DNA from: Tubiluchus corallicola
Lineage: Eukaryota; Priapulida; Priapulimorpha; Priapulimorphida; Tubiluchidae
DNA: 64,000 nt
Direction: 5' to 3'
Assembly: GCA_030141605.1 (NCBI GenBank)
Contig: JAQGDQ010000486.1
Span: 104,244 to 168,243 of the forward strand
The position numbers and the translations under genes are program-made. The notes beneath the pieces were generated by a model that saw only the letters and a program-made list of their open reading frames with translations, made no database searches and had not been told where the DNA came from. Below, one piece after another: positions 43,840 through 57,722 of the stretch; position 1 is the first letter of the stretch, and each line of letters begins with the position of its first letter.

Positions 43840-43985
43840 TCGACGGGTGCAACAATCGTGTCAGAGGTGTGACTAGGAGACCGGGTGCTCATTGGCTACC
43901 AGCGAGCCGTCTCACTGCTGATTGGTTAACCGATACTCTCCTGATGGTTGTGTAATCTACCTGGTTTTGGCGCTGAACCGTCATG
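43840..43985. promoter_or_regulatory. possible promoter-like segment with CCAAT and E2F-like motifs
   Basis: Locally GC-richer DNA with two CCAAT boxes in inverted orientation (CATTGGCTACC, GATTGGTTAACC) and TTTTGGCGC near 43963-43971. It lies about 0.9 kb upstream of MOB2 candidate exon B on that strand. Motif evidence only. Confidence 0.3.
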
Positions 43986-46900
43986 GGATCATGTGTTATA
44001 CAAGGAAATGCTCACACTAGAGCAACGTTGTTATTAAATAAACTACACTATTTACAATCATGGTACTCCGTGTAACAACATTGCCAACTTAATGTTTGAA
44101 CGACAAATAAGTGTATTACGTTACCTAGCGCGTTCAAAGTGCAGTGGATAAACAATCATATTTATTAGTTAGAATTATTACTAGTTACAGTAATCTAGAA
44201 TTTGCCGTCATACGGCCATATTGTTCAAGTCCAACGTTGCTTATTAAAACTGCAATCATAGCGATCAAACATAGAAAATAAACTGAGAATTTAAATGGAC
44301 ATGCGATTATGTAATTAAAATTTAAAAAAAGACGCCACCATGTTTATGTAGCATACATAGAACTGCAGCAAGAATACTCAAAGTTGTGCCGAACTATAAT
44401 GATATTATAATCAATAAGAATTTAAATCTCAGGACTACCGAAACAGGGCAAAAAACAATGTAAATCATGGTGAATGTTTGTGCATCTTTAGCCCCCTTTA
44501 CAATCTGCTACTAAGTGACAAACATGCCCAGTCTATTCAACATCGTATGAAAATGGAGGAGGAGAGCACAAACATAGAAAAAATGCTGCATGTAAGGTTT
44601 TTTGAGGTTTTGGCGAGGACAGTTACCGGCTTTTGCACTTAGGCTTTTTGAGGCAATTTGTTAAAGCTTTTTGAACCAGATCAGACTGTGGATGTATCGT
44701 TTTATAAATTTATACTGAAATTACGTCTAGCGCACAAACCTAAACTTATTTTTTTAATAAGAATCATATAAATCCACGAAGATATACTAAATTAGAAAGT
44801 CTGAAAGTTCTGAACCTCACCTGGGTTCTGAAACTACACCACAGAGGCACGCTACTTTTCAGACTTAGAAATTTACTCTGCAAGTTCTAAAGATCTATCA
44901 CTGAGGAATCACAGCGGGCAGTATAAAGACATAATATAAGATCAACCATACAAGCGCAAGAAAGCATTACGTCATTATCATATATGCGTGTATTCAGACA
45001 TTTAGCTATGATTCTACACTGAACTTGTGGCTGTAACATTTTTCTAATTAAAATTACATGGGGATAATAAGCACTCTTAACTAAGGTACATACCACAGTG
45101 GGTGAGATAACTAAGATTTGAGCCGAAGGTCGTCAATATGACAACAAGTTACAGCAAAATTCATGAAAGACACGGGAAGGTTTAAATTTGTGACAAATGA
45201 GCGTAAATAAAACGTTCACAGAGTAATTAAATTTTTTATATACTGCATGCCGGATTTTTTTATTTTGAGTTTCCGGTCAATTTTTAAAGCTTCGATAACA
45301 AAACTTATGAGCGCCAAAAAAGGGTATCCAAGACGGTATTAAAAATGAAATACCAAGAGAAATCTCTAATTAATGTCACGTTAAGTACGATCACTGGATG
45401 ACAAGGGTTTTGACTTATCAGCTAAAAAAATATCAGCTCTTCGCAAGAAAATGAAAAAAAATGAAAAGTAAAAAGCCCCTGGCACGTGGTGTCTGCAAAG
45501 TCCAAGGTAAAATAAATCTAACAATTGCAACTTGTTTCACCTGAGGCTGAGTAAGAAATTATTGCGTAAAAGGGCAAACAAAGAGTGAAGTTTTTCAGCA
45601 AAAATGACTTCAATAAGTACCTTTGTGAAACAAGTTTTTATTACAAAACTGGTGTGAGGTAATGAAAATAAATTTTACTTTTAGCGTAGCTGCAAATTCT
45701 ATACAACATTAATCGTGAAAAAATGCCACACCTTTTATAAAGGATGCAACGCTTTATCTTTATGCCAAATCATCTACAAACACAATAGGTGGTAAATGCA
45801 TTATTACCCCGCCTCTAGAGGTGCTCCATCAAAACGGTTTTCAGTTTTGCTTCAAGTTTTGTAAAAGCCACACTCACTCGCAATTGAAGACGTACTTTAA
45901 TCTACAGCCAAGCGTGGAAGACAAACTCTTCGCTCTATTTGCTCTCAGTTGCTAAATTCATTCACCACATAGCTACTAGAATGATTGTCTTTGCGCTACA
46001 ACACATTTTGCCCCCAAAATAAGAAAGTATAATGCTTTTACGCTGTTTAGTTATTTTGCTTTAAGCCTGTAAGAATAAATTAAAGTTACTGCTCGTTATC
46101 AGAGACTTGTCTTACTGCTTGAATGTCAAAAAACTGCTAGTTTCTTGTCAAAAAAACTATTACTTTAGCAATGGACTTATTTCTCCTGCTCGGTACAAGT
46201 CTCACAATATCACAGCTATTTGCGCCACAGCTAATCTAACAACAGTTCAATGGATAATAATCATTTTAATAACGCATTCTATTATTAACACGTTCGCATT
46301 ACGTGTCGGTTAAAATATTAATAATTAAACAGCCATGAAAATGCATCGGCTACAGACAACATGAAATTAGCCAACATAAGAAGAATTATCCCACACACAG
46401 AATAAATAAATAAATAATAAATATAAAATTTGAGTTACAAAAATAATGAAAATTTGTATGTGAAGTCTGCCAAGAAGATCAACAGTAATTTTAGTTGACG
46501 AATTAAAAAATACTATTTGATATACAACGAATTAACACATCATATTTTATGTTGTTGAGACATTCATAAAAATACTTGTTGATTCGCTCATCATTAGTGC
46601 GGCCAGTTTATGCTTTTGCTTATGGCATGCAGTACGTAGCATTGTAACACTATTTATATATATATTGCATCTATCAATACCTACATTGCCTGTATGCCAT
46701 TTTTTCTTCCTGGGGCCTTTTTATAAGTGTTCACTGTGACTGTTGACTGTGGCCAGATGTTTACATGTTTCTATCAATAAAAATGCGGTTATCAAAAACA
46801 CATATTATAGTAATACTGTCGATAATAAACACGCAAAAATCGCGATCATTCGGCTAATATAAAAGAAGAAATATAAGTTCATTATATTCTAGCAGTGTTG

Positions 46901-49030
46901 GCTAGAGAATTGTAAAACTTCTAGTTTGTAAAAGTAGTGTTTGAATTGAGGATATTTGTCACTAGTGCACTAGTTCCTATGCTGGCGTATTTTTATCAAC
47001 AAGATTAATGTATTGTGTTCATAGCCCAGGCTATAAAACGTTAAGGTTGTTTTCAATTTAAGTAGAGCAATGCATATAAAGCGGCTTCTTGGGTCTTTAT
47101 TAGCTCTAGTAGAGAGACTCAATGGCTACAAAACAGATAATAAAAGACAGTCGGTAACATTGCCTGTGCCACGAACTAGTTGCCAGCATGTATGACAATA
47201 GCTTCTGGTGATTACCATGTTTTCAATGTACAGTCTCACCACTACTGTCCAACAGACTCCAAAACAGAAGTAGTTAGAAACTACGTCACGCTGGTCACTT
47301 TTATGTCCTATTAATAATAAATTAATAACATCACAAACAAACCCGCAGCAATAAAACATGTATAACGTTCAGAATACAGATACATGTACACAGCAAAACT
47401 ACACACATAACAAGCTGCTACATGGCTATCCAGCCAATATGGTTTCGAAGAAAGTGCAGACTGCTCAATAACACAGAGTAGATTTTCTTGGAAGTCTATT
47501 ACATTATTTGCTTTGCACGGTAATCAAATAACTTTGTTAGTAATCAAGATTATCATCTCCTATTAATAGGAATTATCGGGGTAAAACGGTTTTTCTAAAT
47601 TATTACATGTATGTTTCTTGAACCACCATTAGATACATTACATTACAAACAAATAAACAAGACAGATTTAATCAACAGTGAAAGAGACGTTTACTAGAGA
47701 CAAAATCCCTATACAAAAGAACATTGTGGCTCGAGCGCAATAAAGCAGAACAATTAACAATTAATTCATGCAAGTGTTAAAAATAATAAATATGAAACAG
47801 TGTTACATATGGTAGTATTAATAACGCTTTACGCAATTTTATACAGACAATGAATGATTCCTAGTTTGAAAGGCTGATTCTAGAAAAGCCACAATAACCT
47901 TGCATAGTTCAATATCTTCGCTACTCATTATAAAGACAAATTTATCATTGTCATTTGTTGTTGTTATTTGTACATATGCTGCACAAATTTTTGCCAGAAA
48001 GATGCTTCATCACGTACACGAGTGGCGAAAACGTGCACACGTACATGCGTGACGAAGACGTATATAAGCTGTAGGATATGAAAAAACGATCAAAACATCT
48101 TATCATAACAGATTCTTTCAGAGAATTTATTTGAAGAGAACTGAAACGTTTCAATCAAAAGTTTGGACTCCCAACCCGCCGGGCAAAAGGCTAAAAGCTG
48201 TTTCACTTCATGACACATCAAGGCGACAAGGCGGGAAAGTCACAGGTTGACTGATACCAAGAAAAACATCAGGTGACTAGTTCTGTTTTTCATAGGTCTC
48301 TTGTGATAACTGCAAGGTAATGATTACCACACCTAGCTAGCATTTAGCATGACAATGAAAGATCATGGCAAGTTTAATACATCAACCAGGCCCGTGTTTA
48401 GTTGCAACAGCTTTCCAAAAAAAGTGAAAAGAACGACAGCCATACACAATATAGCTAGTCAGTACTCGCTACATTATAAGACATTTAATGAATTAGGAGT
48501 CGAATTTTGGACATTATAAGATTTTTAATTCTGCGGCTTTGTCATCGAACTGACCAATACACAGATGAGATGATCAAGCGATACTAGGTCAAACGCCAAA
48601 TAGATTAGGACACTGGTGCAGAGTGGACAAATATTTTGAAAGAAGAACTACATTGCAGTATTAATTACCAGCCGAATTCAAATTAAAACACAACTCTACG
48701 TATTATTAAATATTAGCCGTGCGGAATTCTTTCAGTTATACTTACATAAAGTTTGTAATGGAACTAGTTAACGACATTTTTGTTTGATTAAAGCAGCAAC
48801 AAATAACTCTTGACAGTTGTAAATTGTGATGAGTGAACCCAGTGGATACACGACAAACGTGATTGGAGGATCACTAAATGGGTCTATATACTCCATCATC
48901 TAGGGTAATGATACAGCAAGAGTCACAGAAGGATGGGAATATGGCGCACTGACACTGAGTAAACTATGCAAAGTACGCAATTTTGATTAAGTATAATTTC
49001 TTACCACTGCAGCTGCCAATTGGCGTTAGT

Positions 49031-49165
49031 ATTACTCAGTACTCATTAACCAATAGAATGCGCTCACCGCTTTCTGAGTATTCTCCAATATGCTGCTGAC
49101 AACCTCAGTGCCATAGCGAGTGTCCAAAAGGACCAGACCTAGGCAAAACCCTTACGAAAAGACCA
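49031..49165. repeat. dispersed repeat, copy 1 of pair
   Basis: TACTCATTAACCAAYRAATG, CTTTCTGAGTAT, GCTGCTGACRACCTCAGTGCC and ACCTAGGCA blocks recur in the same order and strand at 51674-51800. Not identified. Confidence 0.7.
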
Positions 49166-49909
49166 AGTCACCAAAGGACACAAAAAACGACGGGAAAACA
49201 GAAGCGCTGTGTACGCTTCTCAAAATGAAATCGCAAAGCATAACGGAAATGTAATTTTGATTTAGGTAAAAATGCAATTATAGTGAATTTAGCGCTCGAG
49301 CATCTTAGTTATGGATCCGCCTCGTGCTCTAATCAATCTGGCTTCACCCTTAAAAGGTTCGACCAAGCGTTATTTACATGAATTAGTGGACATAATTAGA
49401 ATAGCTATAATTATCAATATCGATTATATCAGGAGTGCTACCAGCTGCTGAAAACCACAGTCATCAATGAATTTCACACACTCGCCGGGAGTGTGAGCAA
49501 CGTCATAATTCGTTAATCATACATTAAATTTTCAGAAAAAGTGCTATCAAATCAAAGCCCTGTAAACGTTGAAGTTGCGCAATGCATTTGTTAAAATAAC
49601 AGATCAATGGCGCGTTGCATTGCTCGTGCCACGTACTAACTCTTTCATGGTGTATTTGCACTGACGCACGACGCGCTACGATCGACATAAATTCATCAAA
49701 ATATCCATTAGTACAATCATGATTTGTGCGACGCCCTCGTGAATGACGCGAAGCCATTGTGCTGACAGCCTTTAGAAGCCAAATCCTATGAGATTTAACC
49801 CGATGATTAACGCATCCCTCACTCAGTGACATTGCTTATCTAGATAGGTGTATACTGTATATTATTTAAATGACGAGCTTGCGCATTTGAACCCCACTGG
49901 CATCGAAAA

Positions 49910-50370
49910 ATTAGGTTGCACCCAATTCAGGAATTTTATCTAAAGTCAAACTTAACCAAACTAAGCTTGTATAATATAAGCTTTTACAACCTAAAATCCT
50001 ACTCTCATTACGAATACTCAATTTCTTTTATTATAAACTTACTGTAATAGTTGTTTCTGCTGATTTTTTATCACTTCGTTGCTAGCTGTATTAAATTTGA
50101 AGAACCGCCATTTTTCGTTGCGCGCGACGAATGACGTAATAAGTGCAGTCACGAGGTCACCAAAGGCGCTTTCTGCACTACGTACTTCATTGTCGCTCAC
50201 TTGGGTCAAAGGCGCGAAACATGACAATCTTTACGGCAATGCACGCGTTCGAAATTTTCCAGAATTGTTAATTTACAAGTTTCTTTTATGCAAAAAATAC
50301 TTCTGATAATATATTTATGATAATCATTCAAAAAACTTCAATGTCTATTAGGGTTATACAGGCCTGTAAC
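49910..50370. repeat. dispersed repeat family R1, copy 1
   Basis: Shares with 62185-62578 a long co-linear stretch: TATAATATAAGCTTTTACAA, then CCTACTCTCATTAYGAATA, then GAAGAAC-GCYATTTTTC, GAGGTCACCAAAG, GCTTTCTG and TTCAATGTCTRTTRGGGTTA. It has no coding frame and is probably a non-autonomous transposon. Confidence 0.78.
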
Positions 50371-51673
50371 ATGATCAGGCAAGGCCTTTCTTGGTACCTC
50401 GTGTCTTTAACACAAGTGTGAAATATCTACAAATATGCTATTGGTTTAAATATCTGGCACAATTGTAATGTTTACGAAATTTACCATTATGAGAAACAAC
50501 TGGTGCAAAATAGTCTCACTGCCCCTCATAGTTACATGTCAGTACAATATTTATCACTTCAAATCGTCAGTTAAACACAATCTGTTTGCTGCTTATACAA
50601 TCTCCATATCAAACTGCTGTAGGTTCGAGTAAAATATAGAACACCTTCTAATGCTGAATCTTCCCATCTTCTTTAACATTCTTTCACCCAAAGTTTCTTG
50701 CACCAATTTTTCCTTTTAAACTGCTAAATACACTACATTTTTTGTTCTTTTAATTCTTTGTATGTGCTTAAAGAGGCACAGGCACCTAATAAGTTTTACT
50801 TCTGGTTCTTGCCATAATGATATATGCATGCTGTCACATCATAATCATTAATATTAACTGCACTTTTCAATGTTTTCATAAATGGTATAATTACATTTCC
50901 ATATAAATTATTTACTTGCTTACTAACGTGGTCTTACCTGGAAAGAAACTTTATAAATCTTTACCAGCAAGGAAAAAATAATTAAAATCTTTCATTGCTG
51001 CCATCTATGACATTTCAATTATGAATCGTAACCCTCAAATATTGGTACAAACAGCTAAAAACCTATTTATCTAAGCAATTTGTATCATATTGTAAAAATC
51101 CTGCTTATCTGTTATAAAATGAAAGAGACTTCTAAAGCTTTATGGAATATGGAAACACAAAATCTTCTATTTTTGCAACCTGCTTGTAATTACGGGTTTA
51201 TTCTAACGAATGGATTTCCTCTGTTCTACTGATCATAACTTGCATTGTGTATTGGTCTTAGACTTCTTTAAAAATACAAAACAAAAAAATAAAGGCACTT
51301 AAGCGAGTAGCATATAAAAAAAGCCATCACACAGATTTAAATCTTCAGTAACAAGAAACAAATGATAAGATATAGGATCCTAGTTCGTGATGTATATATT
51401 CAAAACTTTCGACATGACAGCTTTGAACAACAGGAGTCGAGAACTTTTCATCAGAAGCACATCACGTGAGAAGTGAGAACTCTCCAGCAAATTGACTTTG
51501 CAGAGCAATTTGGCACTTCTGGGACTCTGGGTGATAGCTGTTTTTGGTAATGCCAAATTCATTCGAGACTCAAAGATCTAGAATGAGTCGCATAAGCATT
51601 TCATGCAGCCACTTTAGAATATCAGGTCATGAAAGTGACATAGGTCAGCTAGGTAAGTTGCTTATAGATTAAT

Positions 51674-51800
51674 ATTACTCAATACTCATTAACCAACGAA
51701 TGTGCCCTCAGCTTTCTGAGTATGCTGCTATATGTTGCTGACGACCTCAGTGCCGTAGCAAATCTCTAGAAGGAGTTACACCTAGGCATAACTCTTAAGA
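51674..51800. repeat. dispersed repeat, copy 2 of pair
   Basis: The same ordered blocks as 49031-49165, at roughly 80 percent similarity by eye. Both contain ATTACTCARTACTCATTAACC. Confidence 0.7.
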
Positions 51801-52151
51801 AGCATAGGTTTTCCAGTGCTATTAGGAATTAAAGCAGTGGCAGATTTTTCAAACATGTTAGATGTTCAAAGTCTCCAAGGAGAGGAGAAAGCGTTGGAAT
51901 GAATGTTCCCAATGTTTAGGGGTTAAAGTTGTAAAACCAAATGCAAGTAAAATTTCATAAATGAAAGATCATAGATGAGACACATCTATCAGATTACAAA
52001 AATCCTTTTTCCAGTGCTGAGATGGCCGCCACAGTTCAAATAAAGTCAGTTGGGACTTGAAACTTGGAGCTTCAGTTGAATTGTTTTTGTGAGGGCAGAC
52101 AGTCTACTTCATGTCGGAATTCTAATTTTTAATTTAAAATACAAATCGGAC

Positions 52152-52678
52152 CAGTGGCAGCTCGTGTATAAGTACTGTGGTACTGCAGCAGCCTCTGTTT
52201 TCACTCATTATTATTGATAATATTCTGTATAGTAATCTTTTTTCTTTAGTTATTTCTTTATACTTGTGCGGAACCGGAGCACTTGAGGGAAGTACAATTT
52301 CCTTCACAGCCCAAGCAGCGAGGTATTTGGCTGCTGTGCGCATGTGGCCTTGTGCACATGTCTGAGATAAGATGCTGTACTTTAGATAGAAAGAGTACTG
52401 TTGCTCACTGCAGTACGTGTTGTCAGTTGTCAACACATGCTTAAAAGCCGTGTATCGGCATATTCTTTAACTGTGACAACTTAGGCTATTCGTAAAAAAA
52501 CAATATTTTTTGTTTAGGAGCTTATCAAGGTTATGTTTAAATTAGTTTGTTTGTTTAGAAATACAATCACAACATTATAATTACATATGTTTGTTTCGTT
52601 TTCCACAGTATTAAAACAATGGCTAAAATTTTTTTAATTTTGAGGCACCCCATTAATTTTGGTTACGAGCCACCACTG
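52152..52678. mobile_element. hAT-type non-autonomous element with CAGTGG termini
   Basis: A 527-bp element starting CAGTGGCAGCTCGTG and ending in the inverted CACGAGC-type terminus GGTTACGAGCCACCACTG. It is flanked by 8-bp direct repeats AATCGGAC (52144-52151) and AATCGGAT (52679-52686), 7 of 8 identical. CAGTGG ends and 8-bp duplications are hAT superfamily hallmarks. The interior encodes no transposase. Confidence 0.88.
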
Positions 52679-54925
52679 AATCGGATGCTCAAAATTTTAA
52701 GTTTCACGTGCTATGTAATGTCTAAACATATAAGTTAGTTGTGTCAAATCAGTGCCATTCTTGACTTTTTGTACTACACTAAGCAACTTCATGTCAAAAG
52801 TCAAAAAGGCTTTTTCATAAACAGTATTTGGCTTGTTTCCAAATGTTTAAAAATTTTATTGTATCTATGGGTGAAAATGATTTGCTTCACCAAATAAATA
52901 GTGAGCAGATATTCCAAACAGGCTATTTTTAAATAGTAGGCTAAACAACTATGACCACTGATCATTGTACATGACTGTAAGAGATAGAATTATTCAACTC
53001 ATAATCACATTAAACTGAGACAGTATCTTTAATTTTTATGTCTTTTCATAAAAACTGTTGCAAGTCATTCTTCATTGTAACTAACTTACTAATTATGCAT
53101 GGATCAATAATCAAGTTTCATTAAGTAATTTAAATTAAGAAGCGATGCACTTAGTGAATCTGCAAAGAATGTAAGAGTGTAAGATGATTAATGACTTTCT
53201 TATTTGCAGTAACAGAATAAATCACAAAAAACTGTCAGAAAAATATCATTAAATATAGTGTGTACGGCTACAGTTATGTATTACATTTGTGAATAATAAT
53301 TTCACTACATTTGAGGTATATTAGGAGAGTAAACCAACAACAAATAACTGGACAAGGTTGTTCTTTGGCTAGCTACTGGATGAGAGATTTGTACAAGAGA
53401 CTTCAATCAGGGCTTACTCACCACGAAAATGATTTTTGAAGCAAATATCTAACGTTTTTTGTTCCAATCTTATCTATATTGTTCTGCAAAGAGGTAATGC
53501 AACAAAAGCAAGGGAACAATTGCTCCTGAAAAACTCGAGGAGCTTACAAACATTGTGCGGTTGTGGAGCTTGTACAATAATTTTACGGGTCTGCTAAAGA
53601 AATTTGGGTTTGTGTTGCAGTGTATATGTTTGATCATATCAGCTGGTTAATGAAAAAAATTACGTTTTTTGTATTACATACAATCATAGTATGATGTTAG
53701 TAGGTATATGATACAAGCTATCTTTGGTTACACCGTGAATACACTGAACTTACTTCATCCCTAAGGATGACACGCCAAGTAAGGACATGGCGGCAGGATT
53801 TCTTTAAACACTATTTTATTCATGCTTTTGAAACAAGTTAGTTTTTGTGGTTACAAAGAGAAGAATTTTGTTTTTTGCTGATGAAATCTGACAAAAATCA
53901 CAAAATATCAATGTAATGCTGAACTATGGAAAATGAAAATACATCGTTTCCATAATAACTATGTTGCAGCACGTCTCTGCACTAATGTCAGACTGAGAAG
54001 TAACGAGGCATAGGTTAAATGACACAATTCCTGTTGTTTATTAACTAGAAGTTTGTGATATTTCATCAGCACTTCCATAAAAGTGCACTGTCTTATTTAA
54101 AAAAGTCGTGTAGAAGGAATCAGCTACAATTATAGCAGTAAGACTACAATTATACTGCAAGTCTACACAAATCAAAAATTGGCATCCACAGCAATTACAG
54201 TAAAAGAATCCTACCCCATAAACCAGTCCATCGTGTCTCTAATATATTCTGGCAGCCTGTCCAGTATGATATGTCCTTCGACGGTGTTGTATCTTTCCAC
54301 AAACGAAAAAATGAAATTTTGCAAACGCAATGCAATTCAATATGGCAACATTTATTCTAGTTTTCAGTGGCTAGATGGCGCAAAATTCGACACAAATACG
54401 ATCAGCTGATTTTTAGCACCCGCTTGAGACACAGCCTAGCGTGGCCAGTGAAAGTAGCTAGAATGCTAGATGATTGAAGCTGCAGCAGCGCTTAAAGCCT
54501 TTCATATTATAAGGTAGTTTTGAAAGTATGGTAATGATGCAGAATGAGCATGTAACTGCCAAGTCAATGTCTCTTTATCCTAACAATTCTCGTTGTCACA
54601 GAAGGCAAACATTTGCATATATTTGTTACATCTCAATAACATTTGTAGTCAACTTATTCCTTAATTTTTATAATTGCTTAGCCACCATAAAAAAATTTAA
54701 GGAGTGGAGTTCCATCTGTTTCTCTAGCATGTACGTGCAACATGCTTTCTCTTTGCATGTAAATTTCAAATTAAAAACAATATTCATTTTAAAAATAAAT
54801 CAGTTGCTTATTTTGTTTATCACATTGATACACACGGAAACAAACTATTAACTCCAAATTTTTATACATTACCATAAACAGAAAAAAAGACAAATGAGTA
54901 AGAAAGTACGTACTTTAATTAAATA

Positions 54926-54931
54926 TTTATT
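54926..54931 (-). terminator. ERGIC2: candidate ERGIC2 poly(A) signal
   Basis: AATAAA on the minus strand, about 260 nucleotides after the stop codon. Position fits a short 3' UTR; not proven. Confidence 0.4.
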
Positions 54932-55188
54932 GTACAAATTCCTCGATAATAGCATAAAGCAGACATGAGAAAAAATGACAGAATTAATGTAATTACAATA
55001 TCATTTCATTAATTAGCAGCTTCCAGTTTGCCTTGTAGCCTTTGAAGTCAAATTTGCACTGCATGCAACTATAGAAATGATTTCAAGAAAATGCCAAATT
55101 TACAAAAACATATACTAAAGCATAAAAATTAAAAAAATCCCTTATTTACAGAATAAAAATAATTGAAAATCTATATTAAAATTAACTA

Positions 55189-55391
55189 TCAAAGTTGCTG
55201 TACATTTTGGCCTGTAAAACTCGGTAAGGGAATATGTGATGATGTGTCTAATTCGTCATCTGCCAAGTTTCCAAGGTGCTGCAATGGAATAGTCTCTGCC
55301 AGAGTAGGCACTGATGTCTCGCGATAACTGCCAAGCTTATAGCGACAACATATGACGTCATAGATAAACCCGACTAAAGAATGTAGCATAC
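55189..55391 (-). CDS. ERGIC2: ERGIC2 terminal exon
   Basis: The acceptor is CTTTCAG. It encodes [20 protein letters not shown] and SYRE, then a polar cytosolic tail ending at TGA 55191-55189. [10 protein letters not shown] matches vertebrate ICCRFRLGSY. Confidence 0.95.
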
Positions 55392-57634
55392 CTGAAAGAA
55401 ATAATTGTACACAGTATTCAAATTTAATAAATTGAACTTGAAAAATGTTCCACTAACTAAGCTAACCAAATCTGCTATAGTTTCAGAAGTCAAAATGCTC
55501 TGACAAAATCTAAATACTTAGAATGCTTGTAGTCCTTTGATAGCCCACTACAAACAGTTTCAGAAAAAATGGTGCAAGTTGTATAAAATCTAAAATTCTA
55601 CTAAATTCAGCACACTTGGTTCAACACTCTTGGTTCTGATTTTGGAAAGTGATTTTAGAAATGCATCAGTCGGCACAGATTAAGCTGATGCCTCGTAGGT
55701 TTACACTTTTAGCAAGCATTACAATTTGCAAGTCATATCATCCACGTTGACCCTGATCTGCAAACTTCTTATGCCCCATTTTTTTTTACCAAGTAATAAA
55801 GTAAGTTTGCTATGCTAACTTAGACACTTAACGACGCACATTTCATTTTAGCGACAATTTTTTTACTTAGCTTAAAGCCATTTTTTATTTTATCAACAGC
55901 TTTTTTACCTAATTGAAGCATTAAAATGGTATATATTGCATTATTCTGCTCTAATAACACATTAGTAACCTAAACGGTGCAATTATTATCATGTTTTTGC
56001 TTCCCGACTGACGACGTACTAAATTCTAGGCTTTTATGTGCCTCCAGACATCCGAGTTCAAACACAAGCAATTTTGTCTGCAACCTGCTGCATTACTACT
56101 GCATGAAATTGTCTTAAGGTCGCTCCAAGCAGGTCTTGGCTTTCACTACGTAGTGTTTAACCACTAACTGTCTATATATAGGCTTAAATGTTAAGGAAAG
56201 AAAACCGCTAGTAAGTCTAGCTAGCTATTGGTAAGAATGATAGGTGGTTTCAAGCAAACAGAAAGAAATGAATCAGCAGAAATATTAGTAAACTCATAAA
56301 ACTTTTAATGTATATCATTTAAGCAGCACTAATTTTTGCCTCCTGAACTTATTTCAATTCCTTTTATATTACTTCCTATGAAAGTCTTGATTTCATTTAA
56401 CGATGTTTCGCTTAATGTTGCACAATGCTGGAATGCATTTGCATTGTTAATCGAGGAATTACTATTTTCATTAATAACTTTGACAATGATCTGTGTGATA
56501 AAACAATGGTGCAAGTTTGCAGTTGTCATATTTCCCTGCTCTTATAAAACACACACTTAATGAAATTTCTAATGCTCTCTTTTTGGATACTTGCCCGAAG
56601 TTGCAAATATCCCGCCTATGATGCCACATAATCGGACAAGAAACTGCCAATATGATTTATGCTGCTCGGTAACATGAATCTTCAAGCCCGCAACATCGTA
56701 TTTAAAGTATATTCCAGGTATTCCGTGACTACCACCAGCATGATTAACCTCGCGATTCTGAAAAACAAAAATGACTCCAACTCTATAATAAAAAACAGAA
56801 GAATTTTATAAATTCATTTCATTGAGCTGTTATAATAGGTTTTTATCAGTATTTCTGAAAACACACTTCTATAATTTCACTAGGTCATACTATTTGGCTA
56901 ACACTCGACAAACTCTTGCAAAGTTGTAAGACCATCGAATCTTCATACAGGTATAGCAAACACGATTTTGCAAAATGGAAGAACTAATTCTGACAAAGTT
57001 TTTCTTTGCGAATTGCAGGCACAATTAGTAAATAAGCAATTATGCTGCTGAAAAAGAAGCCAAATTTTTTTAACCACCTTGTAACATAGTGACAAACCAC
57101 ACATATAAAATTTAAACTTTTATTCTAAATGTAAATTTCTAAATCTAAATTCTATTACATTCTATTCTAATATCGAATCAATTATAAATTTTTGAATCTA
57201 TTCTAAATTTTTGTAATCTTAGCAAACAGAAAAAGTTTACCACCAGTAAACAAAACTAACCTAAAATTGTAAACTGATTAAATAATGGACAGGACAGCAA
57301 AGAGTAAGCAATTTTAAATGCAAAGTGCAAATAGAATACAATTATTTGGGAGCACAGCTAAAGTTGCAATTAATGCACTTACTCGTTCAGTACACGAATA
57401 TTGATGTGTTTCAGCTTTGGCTGCATTTGTGTTGACTTTAGTCGGCACAACCTTGATAAAATACTGATATAAATGATTCTCTGAAAAAGTAATACAAATA
57501 AAGATCAATCAGTTACTCTGTAATAAACAGCTAAAGGGTTTCCACACTCCAGTTGCAACATATGTGACTTAGTTGATAAGTTGAAAGAGCGAGAGAGAGA
57601 GAGAGAGAGAGAGGGAGGGAGGGAGGGAGGGAGG

Positions 57635-57722
<88 letters not shown>

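Larger units (their letters stand above)
43100..49900. other. gene-poor intergenic stretch
   Basis: No conserved coding sequence recognised in either strand; open frames are short and domain-free. Contains a SINE-like fragment near 44770-44880 (related to 62883-63020) and one copy of a roughly 130-bp dispersed repeat (49031-49165). Confidence 0.5.
50371..55188. other. intergenic and ERGIC2 3' flank
   Basis: Apart from the repeats listed, nothing conserved is recognised. On the minus strand an AATAAA (plus-strand TTTATT 54926-54931) lies about 260 bases beyond the ERGIC2 stop and is a plausible poly(A) signal. Confidence 0.5.

Noticed and set aside
49524..49832. 102-codon minus-strand open frame with a start codon
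   Set aside because: No recognisable family and no splice partners; it lies next to dispersed repeats. Could not be supported as a gene.
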